From Oscarella lobularis (taxonomy: Eukaryota; Porifera; Homoscleromorpha; Homosclerophorida; Oscarellidae): DNA of 64,000 bases. Under the pieces are notes generated by a model. That model saw only the letters and a list, made by a program, of their open reading frames with translations. It was not told the DNA's origin and made no database searches. The stretch is from NCBI RefSeq assembly GCF_947507565.1, contig NC_089184.1, forward strand, positions 1,302,001 through 1,366,000, given 5' to 3'. Below, piece by piece: positions 34,257 to 45,219 of the stretch (position 1 is the first letter of the stretch; each line of letters opens with the position of its first letter). A program made the position numbers and the translations under genes.

Positions 34257-36153
34257 ATGGACTCTGGCAGTGATTTACCTCTCTCCATACCAGTAAAAAA
34301 CAAAGTAGACGTTTCTTAAGTGCTTTCTAAAGACTACGTCAAGGTCAAACCTATCATCGACTGCTTTACGTGCCCAGTTTGCGTCTCTCTGGTGGAGAAC
34401 GCCCACATAACGCCGTGCGGACACAAGTTCTGCGAGAAATGCATCAAAGAATGCATCAATCGCAGGTAGAAAAAAGGAAAAGGCTATGACATATTCTTGA
34501 AGCATCTCTCCTAGACACAAATGTCCGTGCTGCAATAGCCCAGTCCTTGCAGAGCAATTGATAAAAGATCATCAGTTTGACGAACTTTTAGGTGCTGCGT
34601 TTTTGATAATCATGCGAGTGCGCGTGTATGGACGAGTTCTCTTCCTTTTCTTTATAAGGAGTCGTGATGAAGGAAAGAGAGAAAGCAGAGAAAGTCTACT
34701 TTGACAATTTGTTCGAAAAAGGTGGTGAAAGTGCAGAGGAGGAGAAAGAAGAAAAGAGGCATTGGGGTCTTTTTGGGCGTCTTTATTCTTAGCTACTTCA
34801 GATGCTTTGTCGTCACCAGACGATTCCAAAACGACGGATGATTCTGTTCTAAATCTGACTTCAATGGAAAATATTTTAAGAAGTGAGTAAATTTCGAGAT
34901 CAATTCTTGACTTTTGGACTGACTTTGAGTTAGAGCACTTGCGCAAGTCACTTACGGTGTACAGAGAGTATCTCTTGGTTGGTAGCTGAACAGAAAAAGA
35001 AATGCATTTCTTGAGATTTCTTTATAGAAATTTCAAACAGAATGCTGTCGCAAAATGGACTATCTGTCTCATAAAAATAGAGCAGCAGCTGATTTGGATA
35101 AAGACGTAGAGGAGAAGATGAAGCTGCTTCAGGAACGATTTGAGAGCTGTTCAGCCATGCTTGCAGACTCCTATGACAAGTGCTTGCTTTATACAGATTT
35201 TGGCGTCTCGTATCACCTTGCTATTTTTGCAGATACCTAGGTGAAAACCTAAAGCCTCCTTCTCTTGTTCCACTGCAGGTGTCAATGACTATTGCATCCA
35301 AAGACATCTCCATGGCAAATGTGCAGGTGAAGCCGTCTGACAGGTAAAGGGCATATGAGAGTATATGATGATCGGCTCCTCACATTTGGGGGTTTCAGCA
35401 CTAAGGAATTGCGAGAAATCTTACAACTGGCGTTAGAGAGTAGAGGAGAAAAAGTTGTTTCTGTTGACAACGCTGATTTTGTTTTGATTGGGTATAAGCA
35501 AACAAGCAAGCAAGTGAAAAACAATGATACTGGTTTTTATAGTCCTCTTGCCAAGGCAGCAGGTGTTGTTATACCGGAATGGAATTCAGAAATTGTTAAA
35601 ATAATCGTCGTTTTGCGCGTTTATGAGTTCCATATAGCATTTCTGCAGGCGAATGAAATGAAAGATCATGAAGACGTGGTTTTTCTGGAAGCAGGATGCT
35701 ACCCTCTCCTTCAATATAAAATGGTACTGTATGTCTCGCTTTGAATATTTACCCGTAGAGTAGCACATGCTCTTTCTAGAGACCTGGAAGCGAACTCTGC
35801 GTTGTTGGAGAAGTGGTAATGGAAAGGTAGGAAAAATTTTGTTTTGTTTCTTTTCTTTTATTGGTTTTGTAGCGATTTGCCAAAACAGTGCTTCGTAGTC
35901 AGTTTTCGAAAAAACACCGATCAGACAATGGACTACTATAAATGCAGAACATGTGGTATAAATTGTAAGTCACATCATTTTAATTAGTAAGTTTAATTGT
36001 GCTGGTATGCATACAGGGATTTGCAAGAACTGTTCGCTAGTTTGCCACAAAGGTGCACTTTGCGGAGTAGGAAGAACGTGTAATTACTTTTCTTTTCTAA
36101 TTAAAGATCATCTTGTAAGCCCGTACATGGCAGAACATGTGCCAACCTGGTAA
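34257..36153 (+). CDS. RING-finger protein with coiled coil and C-terminal Cys/His cluster (probable E3 ligase)
   Basis: About ten small exons can be joined in frame. Start MDSGM, with a 51-nt intron splitting the fourth and fifth codons. C3HC4 RING: CFTCPVCVSLVENAHITPCG, then HKFCEKCIKEC and KCPCC. A helical, charged region follows (VMKEREKAEKVYFDNLFEK, then EEKMKLLQERFESCSAML), then a compact segment, STKELREILQLALESRGEK to AAGVVIPEW, which faintly recalls a BRCT fold (low confidence). The end is YYKCRTCGGICKNCSLVCHK, DH and the stop at 36151-36153, a C-x2-C-x3-C-x2-C-x3-CH cluster resembling the start of a B-box or UBR finger. The RING suggests ubiquitin ligase activity; the overall architecture is not one I can name. 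Confidence 0.78.
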
Positions 36154-36560
36154 TAGGAAGAGCATTACAATATCAGAGATTGATTCTATTGCTGGATTGA
36201 TAGGGCCTGTTGCTACTGCTCAAAAAAGAAATTAGTACGTAAAGAAGCGGGTTGTTTGCAAGTTAGAGGCATCTTGATAGATCAATTGGGGTTTCTTGGT
36301 TCACTTGACTTTTTATTCTTCGATAGTTACTGATATACTAGTGCCCAGTACCTACTGTACAGGATGCCTCTAGCTTCTCTCAAATAGTTCCTTCTTTACA
36401 TGTGATTTTTTAGTGCGGTATTGACAAACAGCCTTGAAGACGCCGTGATTTTTTATACATAATGAATTAATTAAATCTATTATTGCCTACAAGCTGCTGC
36501 TCGCGTGTGATGACGCAGTTTCGAGTGCGTTACTACTAAGGTTCTTCAGTCTGTTCTTTC
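36154..36560. other. Intergenic, A/T-rich
   Basis: About 400 bp between the RING gene and PAM. It contains several T-rich stretches and AATTAATTAA-like blocks but no gene, repeat or clear promoter motif. Confidence 0.5.
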
Positions 36561-39500
36561 ATGTCTGCGGCTCTCTTCTTGTCCTCGCTTATCTTCTGCG
36601 CCGACGTCTTGCTGGCAATCGGCGACGAGTCAACAGTCAGATTGACGGCAAAAATGCCGTCCGTTCGCCCGACCAGGGTAAACCAAGGGCGGGGACGCGA
36701 TCGAAAAACGCGACGAAAACTCGTCTTTACGGCAGGCGGACACGTACCTTTGCTCGGCGCACAAACTCCCGAACGGACAGCACTTTATAGGTAAGACGAA
36801 GATCGAACGTTCGAAGGGGAAGAAGAAAAAGGCGTCGTCTAGTCGGCTACGAACCGCACGCCTCCCAAGAGACGGCCCATCACTTATTACTGTACGGCTG
36901 CTCGACTCCGGGCGACGAGAAGAGCGACTCTTGGTACGATTTGCGGAGACATTCGAAGTACCCGTCTCATTTCGCGACCTTTTTCCCTCCGACGAAAGGG
37001 AATGCGGCGTCATGGGAAGCACGTGCGGCTGGGGGGGAACGAGCGAAATCGTCTTCGCCTGGGCTAAAAATGCACCTGGACTCACTTTGCCCAAAGGTTC
37101 GTCTCGAGGCGCCGACATAAGCGGAAGTTGACCGGAGCCTTTGTCGAGTGTTAATTAAATATTTGTTTAGATGTTGGATTTTCTGTCGGCGGCTCGTCGG
37201 GCGTTAATTACGTCGTACTTCAAATTCACTACAAGCACGCTTTTCGAAGTGCGATATTTTTTTGGATATATTTGATAAAAAAGAAGGAATGGGTCTCTTA
37301 TTCTAGAGGGGGTCACGGATAGCTCCGGTGTGACTCTGCTATTGACTCCAACGCCGTGAGAAGAGAAGACGATTAACTATTTATCCTATGATGGTGTGTG
37401 CGTAGGCAACCTTATCTGGCCTCCATCTACCTGTTTATGACCTACGGGAAGGAAATTGAGGGAGGGACGGAAAGTAAGAGCGATGGCGTGATTGCAAATT
37501 GTGATTGTCTCTCTGCATTGCTTATTTTTAATACAGGAACCGATATTGACATGGCGTGCCCATATTTGGGCTCGCCAATGCACCCGTTTGCCTTTCGAGT
37601 TCACGCTCACGACTTGGGTGCGTGTGTGCGTGTCTGTGTGCTCGTTGGTTCGGTTGATTGAATACGAGTAAATGCTTTTAGGAAAGAGAATTATGGCTTA
37701 TCGAATCCGAAACGGCAATTGGACGAAGATTGCCATGGGAAGTCCACAGAATCCCCAGGTTCTAAAAAGAGAAGCAACTCAATCTCTTTAGGTATTTCAT
37801 CTTCTCTTTTTTCTTCACTTACAGGCTTTCTATCCCATAAAAGACGGCCCCACCATTGTCAGTGGTGACGTTCTGGTACTCGTATTTTACTCTTAATTAA
37901 TTGATTGATTGATTGAGGCAATTTGGGCACGGTAGGCTACTCGTTGCGTTTTTGATTCAACTGAACGTCACGAGTCTACCGGCTTTGGGTGAGCCAAAAC
38001 AGGGGCGTCATTTGCTGAATCTACCTTTTATTCGAATTATTAGGGCGACGGCGAAAGACGAAATGTGCAATTTTTACATGATGTTCTATTCATCTGCTAA
38101 AAACAACGAAGGACAAAATTCTGAGGTTTCATACAAGGAATGCTTATTGGACGGCTACTCGACATGGGAGTCGTTTCCCTACGAGGGACAAGCTCTCGAC
38201 TATGACGACGTCGCGGTCGGGCAACCAACTGAACGAGACGTGAAAGCGTCGGCAACAGAAGCAAAAGTGGCGTGGGAAAACGCAGATAGAGGTACAAAAC
38301 GTCGAAATGTACGCAATCGGGTCATCGTTATATATGTGAATTTTAGAGCATGATGAGGTCAGCGACTTGCTGGATGATTCTGCGGCGTTGTCAGATGCAA
38401 CGGAATCGGCGGTGGTCAGCGACTCTTCACTTTCGTCTGTACACTTAGAAATGCAGCGTTGGCCAACTGGCGGTGACTCTGGCCACGTGAAATTTCACAA
38501 CGGTGAACGCCTGGGTCAAGTCGGTGGCGTTTCTGTATCGACTTCTGGCCTCGTGTACGTATTTCATCGAGCCTCTCGCATCTGGGACATGAGGTACAGT
38601 TTAGTTGTGGTTATCAAATGAATTGCCAATTCAAATCGAAAGTCCTCAATGTGAGATTTTTTTATCTTAGTTCTTTTGATTTCGAGAACAATTTCCTGCA
38701 ACGAGATGACGGACCTATAGCTGAAGCCACTGTGGCCGTGCTAGATCCGTCGGACGGCAACGTGCTCAAAACGTGGGGCAGCAAAACGTACGTAACGTCG
38801 GCGACTGCATGGACGCTGGCCCGAGAGTTTCTATGTATTAGATTCTATCTTCCCCACGGCATCACCGTCGATTCTGACGACAATGTTTGGCTGACCGACG
38901 TCGCCATGCATCAGGTGTTCAAGTACAAGCCAGACGACAACGACGGTCCTAGTCTGACTCTCGGCGAGGAGTTTGTCGTTGGATCTGACGCCAATCATTT
39001 CTGCAAGCCCGCCGATGTGGCGGTGCTGGAAGACGGTCGGTTTTTTGTAGCCGACGGGTAAGAGAAGACGAGAAATCGGCGAAGAACTTTCGAGAGATTT
39101 TGTTGTTCAGCTACTGTAACAGTCGAATTGTGAGGTTCAAGGCTGATGGCTCGTACGATACGGAATGGGGAGCAGCTGGAACTGGAAACGCTCTTCCTTC
39201 GGGTCTGTTCATTCTCTTTGTATCAACTGATCCTATTTTATCTCTTTTGGGGCAGTTGGCTTAAAAGGCAGCCAGTCGTTCGTGGTCGTTCACGCGCTCA
39301 CAGTCAGCAAGGATCTTGGAATCTTGTGCGCTGCCGATAGGGAGAACGGGCGCGTTCTCTGCTACGACTACGAGACAGGTAATTTCATGGCTCAGTTTGG
39401 AGACGATGAATTCGGCGGCCGGGCCTTTTCCGTCAGCTTTTCTTCATCATGTAAGCATTTCGCAACTTTTTTGGGGTTGGAATAGCGGCAAAGTGCTCTG

Positions 39501-40328
39501 CAGCTTCCAACATATTTGTCATCAACGGGGCAGGTGGTGAGATGGTGCAGGGATTTACTCTTGATCATCAGTATAGAGTCGTTGACACGTGGAACTCAGA
39601 TCCAGTGAGTATTTCTTCTCCTTTCGTCCTTTTTGACCACGTAGTGCGTTTCTAGGCTCTCGCTCGACCTCACACTCTTGCCGTTGCTCGCGACGGCTCG
39701 GTTTACGTTGGAGAAATCGGGCCAAATCGAGTTTGGAAGTTTCAATCGTCGACGTCGTCGTCTATCAGCGGAACAGCGCGAGGTTGCTTCACGATAAGAG
39801 ATAGTAATTGAGATGTCAGTCATTTTGTCTATTTTAGCGACGATCGCTTCGAGTTCTCGCGTAGAGGCAAGCACTGCGTCTGAGACGACCGTTCCTAGTG
39901 CCACGTCTCGGATAGATAGCACTGGGAGTACTTCAACGAGTGCTGTGGTCACTTCTTCGACGACTAGCGCTCCGTTAAAAAAATTGGCCGTATCGCCATC
40001 TGCGGCGAATGAGCCTGCTCATTCCAATTCTACGTCTGCGACGAACTCGTCTCACGAGAAATCTCACAATCATCCGTCTCCAACGGATCTGCCCGCCAAC
40101 TTTGAGAAATCTTCGCCTTCGAATTCATCTTTAGACGCCAACAAATTTTCTACTATCAAGAATGACAGCGGATTTCATCCTAGCCTTTTACCGGTTGTTC
40201 TGATTTGCAGCCTGGTCACCGTTCCTGTCTTGCTCCTCTTGATTGTTGGAATTGCATGCAGGAAGAAGTCTCGGCTTGCCAAACATAAATATCAGCCCAT
40301 TCACAGTCAAGAAACTCTTTTTGAATGA
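36561..40328 (+). CDS. PAM: Bifunctional peptidylglycine alpha-amidating monooxygenase (PHM + PAL)
   Basis: Multi-exon gene. Signal peptide, then the PHM domain with CuA ligands in ETAHHLLLYGC, then FAWAKNAP, a third His in LQIHYKHAF, CuB ligands in FRVHAHDLG and the Met ligand in DEMCNFYMMFY. After an acidic linker comes the PAL beta-propeller: YLPHGITVDSDDNVWLTDVA, MHQVFKYKPD, DANHFCKPADVAV, DGYCNSRIVRF, ADRENGRVLCYD and a last blade with LAVARDGSVYVGEIG. A Ser/Thr-rich stalk, one TM helix (LLPVVLICSLVTVPVLLLL) and a short tail with YQPI end the protein. Role: C-terminal amidation of Gly-extended neuropeptides in the secretory path using copper, ascorbate and O2, then zinc-dependent lyase. 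All visible copper ligands are kept. Confidence 0.94.
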
Positions 40329-40447
40329 ACTCTGATCCATCTGTGTAGCAGAATATGCGGTTCCTATAGTTCAGTAGCTAATGTAAAACTTGGTGACACA
40401 AAAGATCACATACGGGCAGCAAGAGCGGACGTTGTTGTGCTAAAAAG

Positions 40448-42117
40448 ATGAACTTCGCGCTCTTCGTCGTCTTCTGCCTTTGGACAGTGACTAGAGCTCG
40501 ACCACCTAACATTCTACTGATCGTAGCCGACGACTTGGGCTTCGGCGACTTGGGATTTCGCGGAGCCGAAATCAAGACGCCGACGATCGACGAGCTCGCA
40601 ACAAAAGGCGTCATTCTCGAACAGCACTACGTCCAGCCAGTTTGCACGCCGACGAGATCGAGCCTGATGACGGGAAGGTGAGTTCACACCGTACAGGACC
40701 GCAACGCAACTCGGAGTCTAGGGGTCAACAAAACTCTCCTTCAGTCTTTGTTAGAGGCGCACGTACTCATAGATAGCTTTGGCAGCTACGGCTAGCTGGG
40801 GGCCCCAGACAGGACAAGGAAGGAGCGTCTTTTTAATTAATTAATATAATTAGATATCCAATTCACAACGGAATGCAACACTACGTCATTTTGCTCAACG
40901 AACCCCACGGCGTTCCCCTCGACGAAACGTTTCTGCCGCAACGTCTCAAGCAATGCGGCTACGAAACGCACGCAATCGGCAAGTGGCACTTGGGCTTCTA
41001 CAAACGCGAATACACGCCTTGCTATCGCGGATTCGACACGTTCTTTGGCTATTACCAGGGCTCGGAGGATTACTTCACGCACTACAGCGGCATGAATATC
41101 ACTGGCTGGGGTCTCGATCTTCGTCGAGATCGACGTCTGCCCAACTCGACAGTCGAATCGAATCTCATATGGAATGCAGATCATGTCTACTCGGCTCAAC
41201 TTTTCACGAACGAATTTGAACGCGTTCTATCTGCCTACGACGGCACGCGACCGTTTTTCATGTATCTTGCTCTTCAGTCGGTGCACGCTCCCCAAGAGGT
41301 GCCACAGCACTACGTCGATCCCTATAAGCACATATCAGATCTTAATCGGCGTCGCTATGCCGGTATGGTGGCGGCACTCGACGAGACCGTGCTCAACGTG
41401 ACGGCGACGCTGAAGAAGAGCGGAGTGTGGAACGATACTCTCGTCGTTTTCACGTCCGACAACGGTGGTCCCATTGCCGGATGCAGCGACAGCATCGGCG
41501 CTCGCAATTGCCCGCTACGCGGCGGAAAACACAGTCTGTGGGAAGGCGGCATACGGTCGAACGCGTTCGTTTATGGCGCCGGTTTGGACGTCGTGGGCTA
41601 TCGGAATTGGGGTCTCATGCACGTCACCGACTGGTTTCCGACTCTCTTGCACGTTGCGTCCGAGGGACGCGACGACGGCGGCGCCGAGCTCGAACTAGAC
41701 GGCGTGAATCAGTGGGAAATGATTTCTCAAAACGGATCGAGCAATCGTCGCGAGATACTCCACAATATAGATCCGTTGTTGACGGAAAAGATTCTCTGTG
41801 GCGTTCACCACGGAAACCACTCGGCACTGCGAGTAGGCGACTATAAGTTACTCGTCGGCGATCCTGGACCACCGGATTCAGGCTGTCAAGGAAACAGCAG
41901 CTGGCATCCCACTAGTGTTAGCCACTATTTGTTCAATATTAAGGAGGATCCCAATGAAGAGATTGAATTATCGACAAAAGAACCAGAGATGCTCACTGCT
42001 ATGCTGTCTAGAATGCAGTACTATGCGTCAACGGCCGTTCCGCCAGGGAATAAGCCACGAGACGTTCACGCCAATCCGCAGTATCATAATGGCACGTGGG
42101 TTCCGTGGGATGATTAG
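40448..42117 (+). CDS. Arylsulfatase B-like sulfatase
   Basis: Two exons (40448-40677 and 40854-42117), 497 residues. Signal peptide MNFALFVVFCLWTVTRA, then NILLIVADDLGFGDLGF with the metal-binding Asp pair. The sulfatase signature is CTPTRSSLMTGR (Cys to formylglycine), followed by IGKWHLG, SDNGG and GGKHSLWEGGIRS. It is closest by eye to ARSB/ARSI/ARSJ, which act on N-acetylgalactosamine 4-sulfate in lysosomes or outside the cell; exact substrate unknown. It carries several N-glycosylation sequons. The intron contains AT-rich sequence only. This is a different sulfatase subfamily from the SULF gene at the left of the window. Confidence 0.93.
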
Positions 42118-42351
42118 AAGACTTCGTCAGATTTTTCTCGTCGGTCCAGCTGACGTTGCTGACCGCGATGCTGTCACAGCCTTTGGCTTGCTATATAATT
42201 TCAGTTTTGGGATGCGCGTCTAAAAGTTATAGATAGATATATTCTTACCCTCCTATTCCAGCAGTAAAAGGCTTTTGGGATGCCCCAGTAGTAAGTGGTC
42301 TGCTTTTGCTAGAGAATTGCATGTATGTTTGCTTTTTTTGTTATTCAGGTC

Positions 42352-43350
42352 TTACCTTCTCTCTTGTATTTCGGTTGTCGTTGTTGTTGTGACTATTGCT
42401 CTCGTCTTGTTCAGTCGTTCCACGTCCAGACGGACGGACGGAGTTGCTGCGAGCCCTTGCTCTTTGTCGGAGCCGGTTGCCGTCGTTGATTCGTCGAGAC
42501 GAAGACGTTCAGGAGCGAAGAGATAAAACCACTTCTGAATAGGAGAGTCTGGCTCAAAGGAACATACATGCAAAGTGCATTCTTGGCTTGCCTTGCCGGC
42601 AGGACTAATGCCCGTTGGAGTGAAGAGATTCTGCCATTCCGGCAAGCCCAAATGAAGAACGGAGAGTCGAAAGTAAGCACCAAACGAATCGGCCAACCAG
42701 TGCCATTGAAGAGAACGATCAAGGAACCAGATGCACGGTGCGGCACTCTCTACCGACCCATATGCGAGCACGACCACTCCGTACGGTTCGCAGGTGTCCA
42801 ATTCAAATAGATCGGATCTGTGGTCAAAATGAGGCCGCTGCGATCGCTCTCTTTCCCCGTCATTGCAATCGTCATCGGATAAATCGATATCAGCCAAACT
42901 TGCTTGAAGGCAGCTGGCGTCGCGAGAGCGAGGCGTTCCACGGAGTCGCTTTAGGTCAGACAGACTATTGATATGGATTCGACCAAGAGAAGAAAGAGAC
43001 GCTTCTAAAAAACATTAGCAGAGTTACTATGGTATCAATAGAGGTGCGTACTATTGCATTCGAGTTTCCAGGTCACAGTTAATCCGTCCGTTGTCAGATA
43101 GAAGCTCTTCAAATCAGCAGGCAACGAGTGTCGATGCCTCTGTTCCCACAAAGCCAAGTCAGTCGAGTTTGCTGGTCTGCGGTCCATGAGTGTGATGTCG
43201 CAGACGCCAGGTCGCTTTTCTAGAGGAAATTCCAGGCGGACAACTTGCGGCAGATCTCTACGTACCGAGAGTGTCTATGAGGCCAGCTGTAAGCTGATTT
43301 ATGAGCCCCAGTTTGTCTTCCATGTTCTAGCGCACGTTCATCAAAACCAT
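42352..43350 (-). CDS. TPGS2: Tubulin polyglutamylase complex subunit 2
   Basis: A short first exon MVLMN (43336-43350), a 61-nt GT-AG intron, and a second exon starting TLSVRRDLPQVVRL with LPADLKSFYLTTDGLTVTWK. A middle exon contains LSDLKRLRG, and the last long exon has RPHFDHRSDLFELDTCE, IWFLDRSLQWHWLADSFGAY and LGLPEWQNLFTPTGISP, matching TPGS2 closely in order and spacing (the SMI1/KNR4-like fold). TPGS2 is a non-catalytic subunit of the TTLL1 complex that adds glutamate side chains to tubulin in cilia and axons. The start was chosen because it gives matching phase; an ATG at 43323 leads only to an in-frame stop. The start codon overlaps that of the plus-strand neighbour. Confidence 0.88.
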
Positions 43351-43352
43351 GG
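43347..43352. other. CCATGG palindrome holding two overlapping divergent start codons
   Basis: In ccatgg the plus-strand ATG (43349-43351) opens the coiled-coil gene, and the minus-strand ATG (43350-43348) opens the proposed TPGS2 first exon. The two start codons share two base pairs, so each gene's 5' UTR and promoter must lie within the other's coding region or intron. Confidence 0.65.
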
Positions 43353-44672
43353 AAGTAGAAATCGGCGATACGGCGGGCGGCGTCACCGCTTCGAACGCGT
43401 GGGAAGCTGTGAAAGAAGCGACGGAGATATGGAAGCAACGTGAAAAGCAGCCGCAGACTGAAGAGGACCCCTGCGTTGAATTGCAACGGTTCGTTCGCAG
43501 AGAAGCAGCCTTTCGTCTGTCTGTGACGACTGTCCATCGTGCCTTTAGAACAAAGACGGAGCTATTGAAGACAAGGATGAGATTGGAAGTAGAGAAGAGA
43601 GCAAGTTAGTAGAACTCGGGAAATGGGAAACAGAAATAGATAGGCAATTTGCTTCCAAACCAGGGGCTTATTTTGACGCCTCAACTGCTGAGGAGCCACC
43701 CGACGAGGAGGAGAGGATGAAAGCTGAGAAGGAACGAGAAGAAAGGTTCAATCAAAGGACGAGCCTGGGGGAGATTCTTGCTGGAGTGCTTTTCATGTGT
43801 AGAATCGCTCAATATGGAAAGGAGATTTCTAGCCTTACTACCGAATTCGAAAAGAACTCTTTTTTATTTCGAAGGTAGCGTATGCCTGCCATACATTGTA
43901 TGGAAGGTGCGGTATGTAGGTTCTTTATCGAAGGGTACAAGAGAATCATGCTGCAGCCTTGGCTACGTTCTCCAGGGAAGGCAAACTGCCATCAACAGCA
44001 CAGTTCGTTGTTCGTTTGTAATGCATATAGTTTTGATAGTAGTGCTGCTGCTGCTTTAGAAAAATATGCGAAGAGTGCAGGAAAGAGTCACGTTTGAGTG
44101 CTTCTGTGATGATCGCTGTAGAGGTGAGTGGCAGAAACGACGGATTTGTTTTGTCGCCAGTTGCAGCATTGGAGCTACGTATTATAGGAGCTCAGTGCGG
44201 TGCAAGATTCGATATTCGAAACGGAGAAACAGTGTTCTGGTAAGAAAATAAGACGCGTCTTTATGGAGAGTCATTTTTATAAGTAGATTTGCTAAAGGAG
44301 AACAGAGATGGTTTTGCTGAAATGAGAGTGAGTTGCCCATATGAATTAGTCTCCAAACTCCAACATTGACTTTTAGGATGTGACGCTGAGCAAACAAACA
44401 CCTAGGTACTAAGAAGTACTATGACTCTGCGTGCTTATTAAAACAGTACTTTTGTCAATGTGACAGCGAGTCGAAGTCAGCGAGCCAGTGTGAGGAAATA
44501 GATCTACTTATTATGAGGAGGCAAAGTCTACAGGTAAATTGACTGCAATTTGCATTTTCTATATTATATGTTTTCCTAATTATAGAATCTCATTGCTGGC
44601 TCCGGTATCAGTTGGATGACTGATCCGACACTAAAGAGTCTCATGATTTCTTTGGGAGAAGAGTTGTCATGA
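43349..44672 (+). CDS. Unrecognised multi-exon coiled-coil protein
   Basis: First exon MEVEIGDTAGGVTASNAWEA to LLKTRMRLEVEKRA, strongly helical and rich in Lys, Arg and Glu. Later exons read RQFASKPGAYFDASTAEEPP, EEERMKAEKEREERF, HAAALATFSREGKL, LELRIIGAQCGARFDIRNG and, at the end, ISWMTDPTLKSLMISLGEEL before the stop at 44670-44672. Splice sites are consistent with the 45-70 nt introns of neighbours, but some joins are uncertain. The conserved-looking middle block (ASKPGAYFDAS) suggests a real family that I cannot name. It could be a ciliary or vesicle coiled-coil protein given its pairing with TPGS2, but that is only a guess from position. Confidence 0.6.
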
Positions 44673-45219
44673 CTCATATATAAGACAAAGGTGTAGTGTA
44701 CGTTATAATCGTCAAAATGACGCTCTGGGATACCGCTCTTCAATCTAAACGTGAGTCAGAAACACTCTTTACCAAAAGGAGGCTCTGATTTTGCGTCTGC
44801 GTAGTCGCTGACCTATCTAAGCTTATTCCTTGGCGCATGGCAGTCTAAAACTAAGGCTCTTCTTTAGTCCTAGCTACTGAAACTGAGGCTCCTGTTTAGC
44901 GCTAGCCGCAATGGCGAGAAAGAGCTCAAGATAGCGGTATAGGATGATAGCGGATTTGGACTGAGGCCCCCTTTCGCCACGTGGCTGCTACCAGTTCAAA
45001 AACGCGTTGTTTGACCGCTAGAAGGTAAAAAACGCGTTCTTTCGACTTGGAGAACTTTTTAAAAAGTAAAAAAAAAGCGACACCCAATATCAAACCTCAC
45101 GGAAGACGGTGCTATGGAGGAGATATCAGAATGCCTCGCTCTCGTCATTGCTAGGAAGGCAATCCATGCCCTTGTCAAGTGAGGAAATTGACCAGCCACC
45201 AGGCATAATGGTCACACCT
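44673..45219. other. Intergenic, no supported gene
   Basis: Between the coiled-coil gene and the 3' end of the LINE. It contains two near-parallel sentences of sequence with aacgcgtt-tttgacc/ttcgac at about 45000-45060 and an A-rich stretch near 45060-45080. The 3' border of the LINE may lie here, but no target-site duplication could be recognised. Confidence 0.4.

Noticed and set aside
43216-43323. TPGS2 start at the ATG at 43323
   Set aside because: That frame runs into a stop after about 20 codons; the phase-consistent exon starts at 43350.
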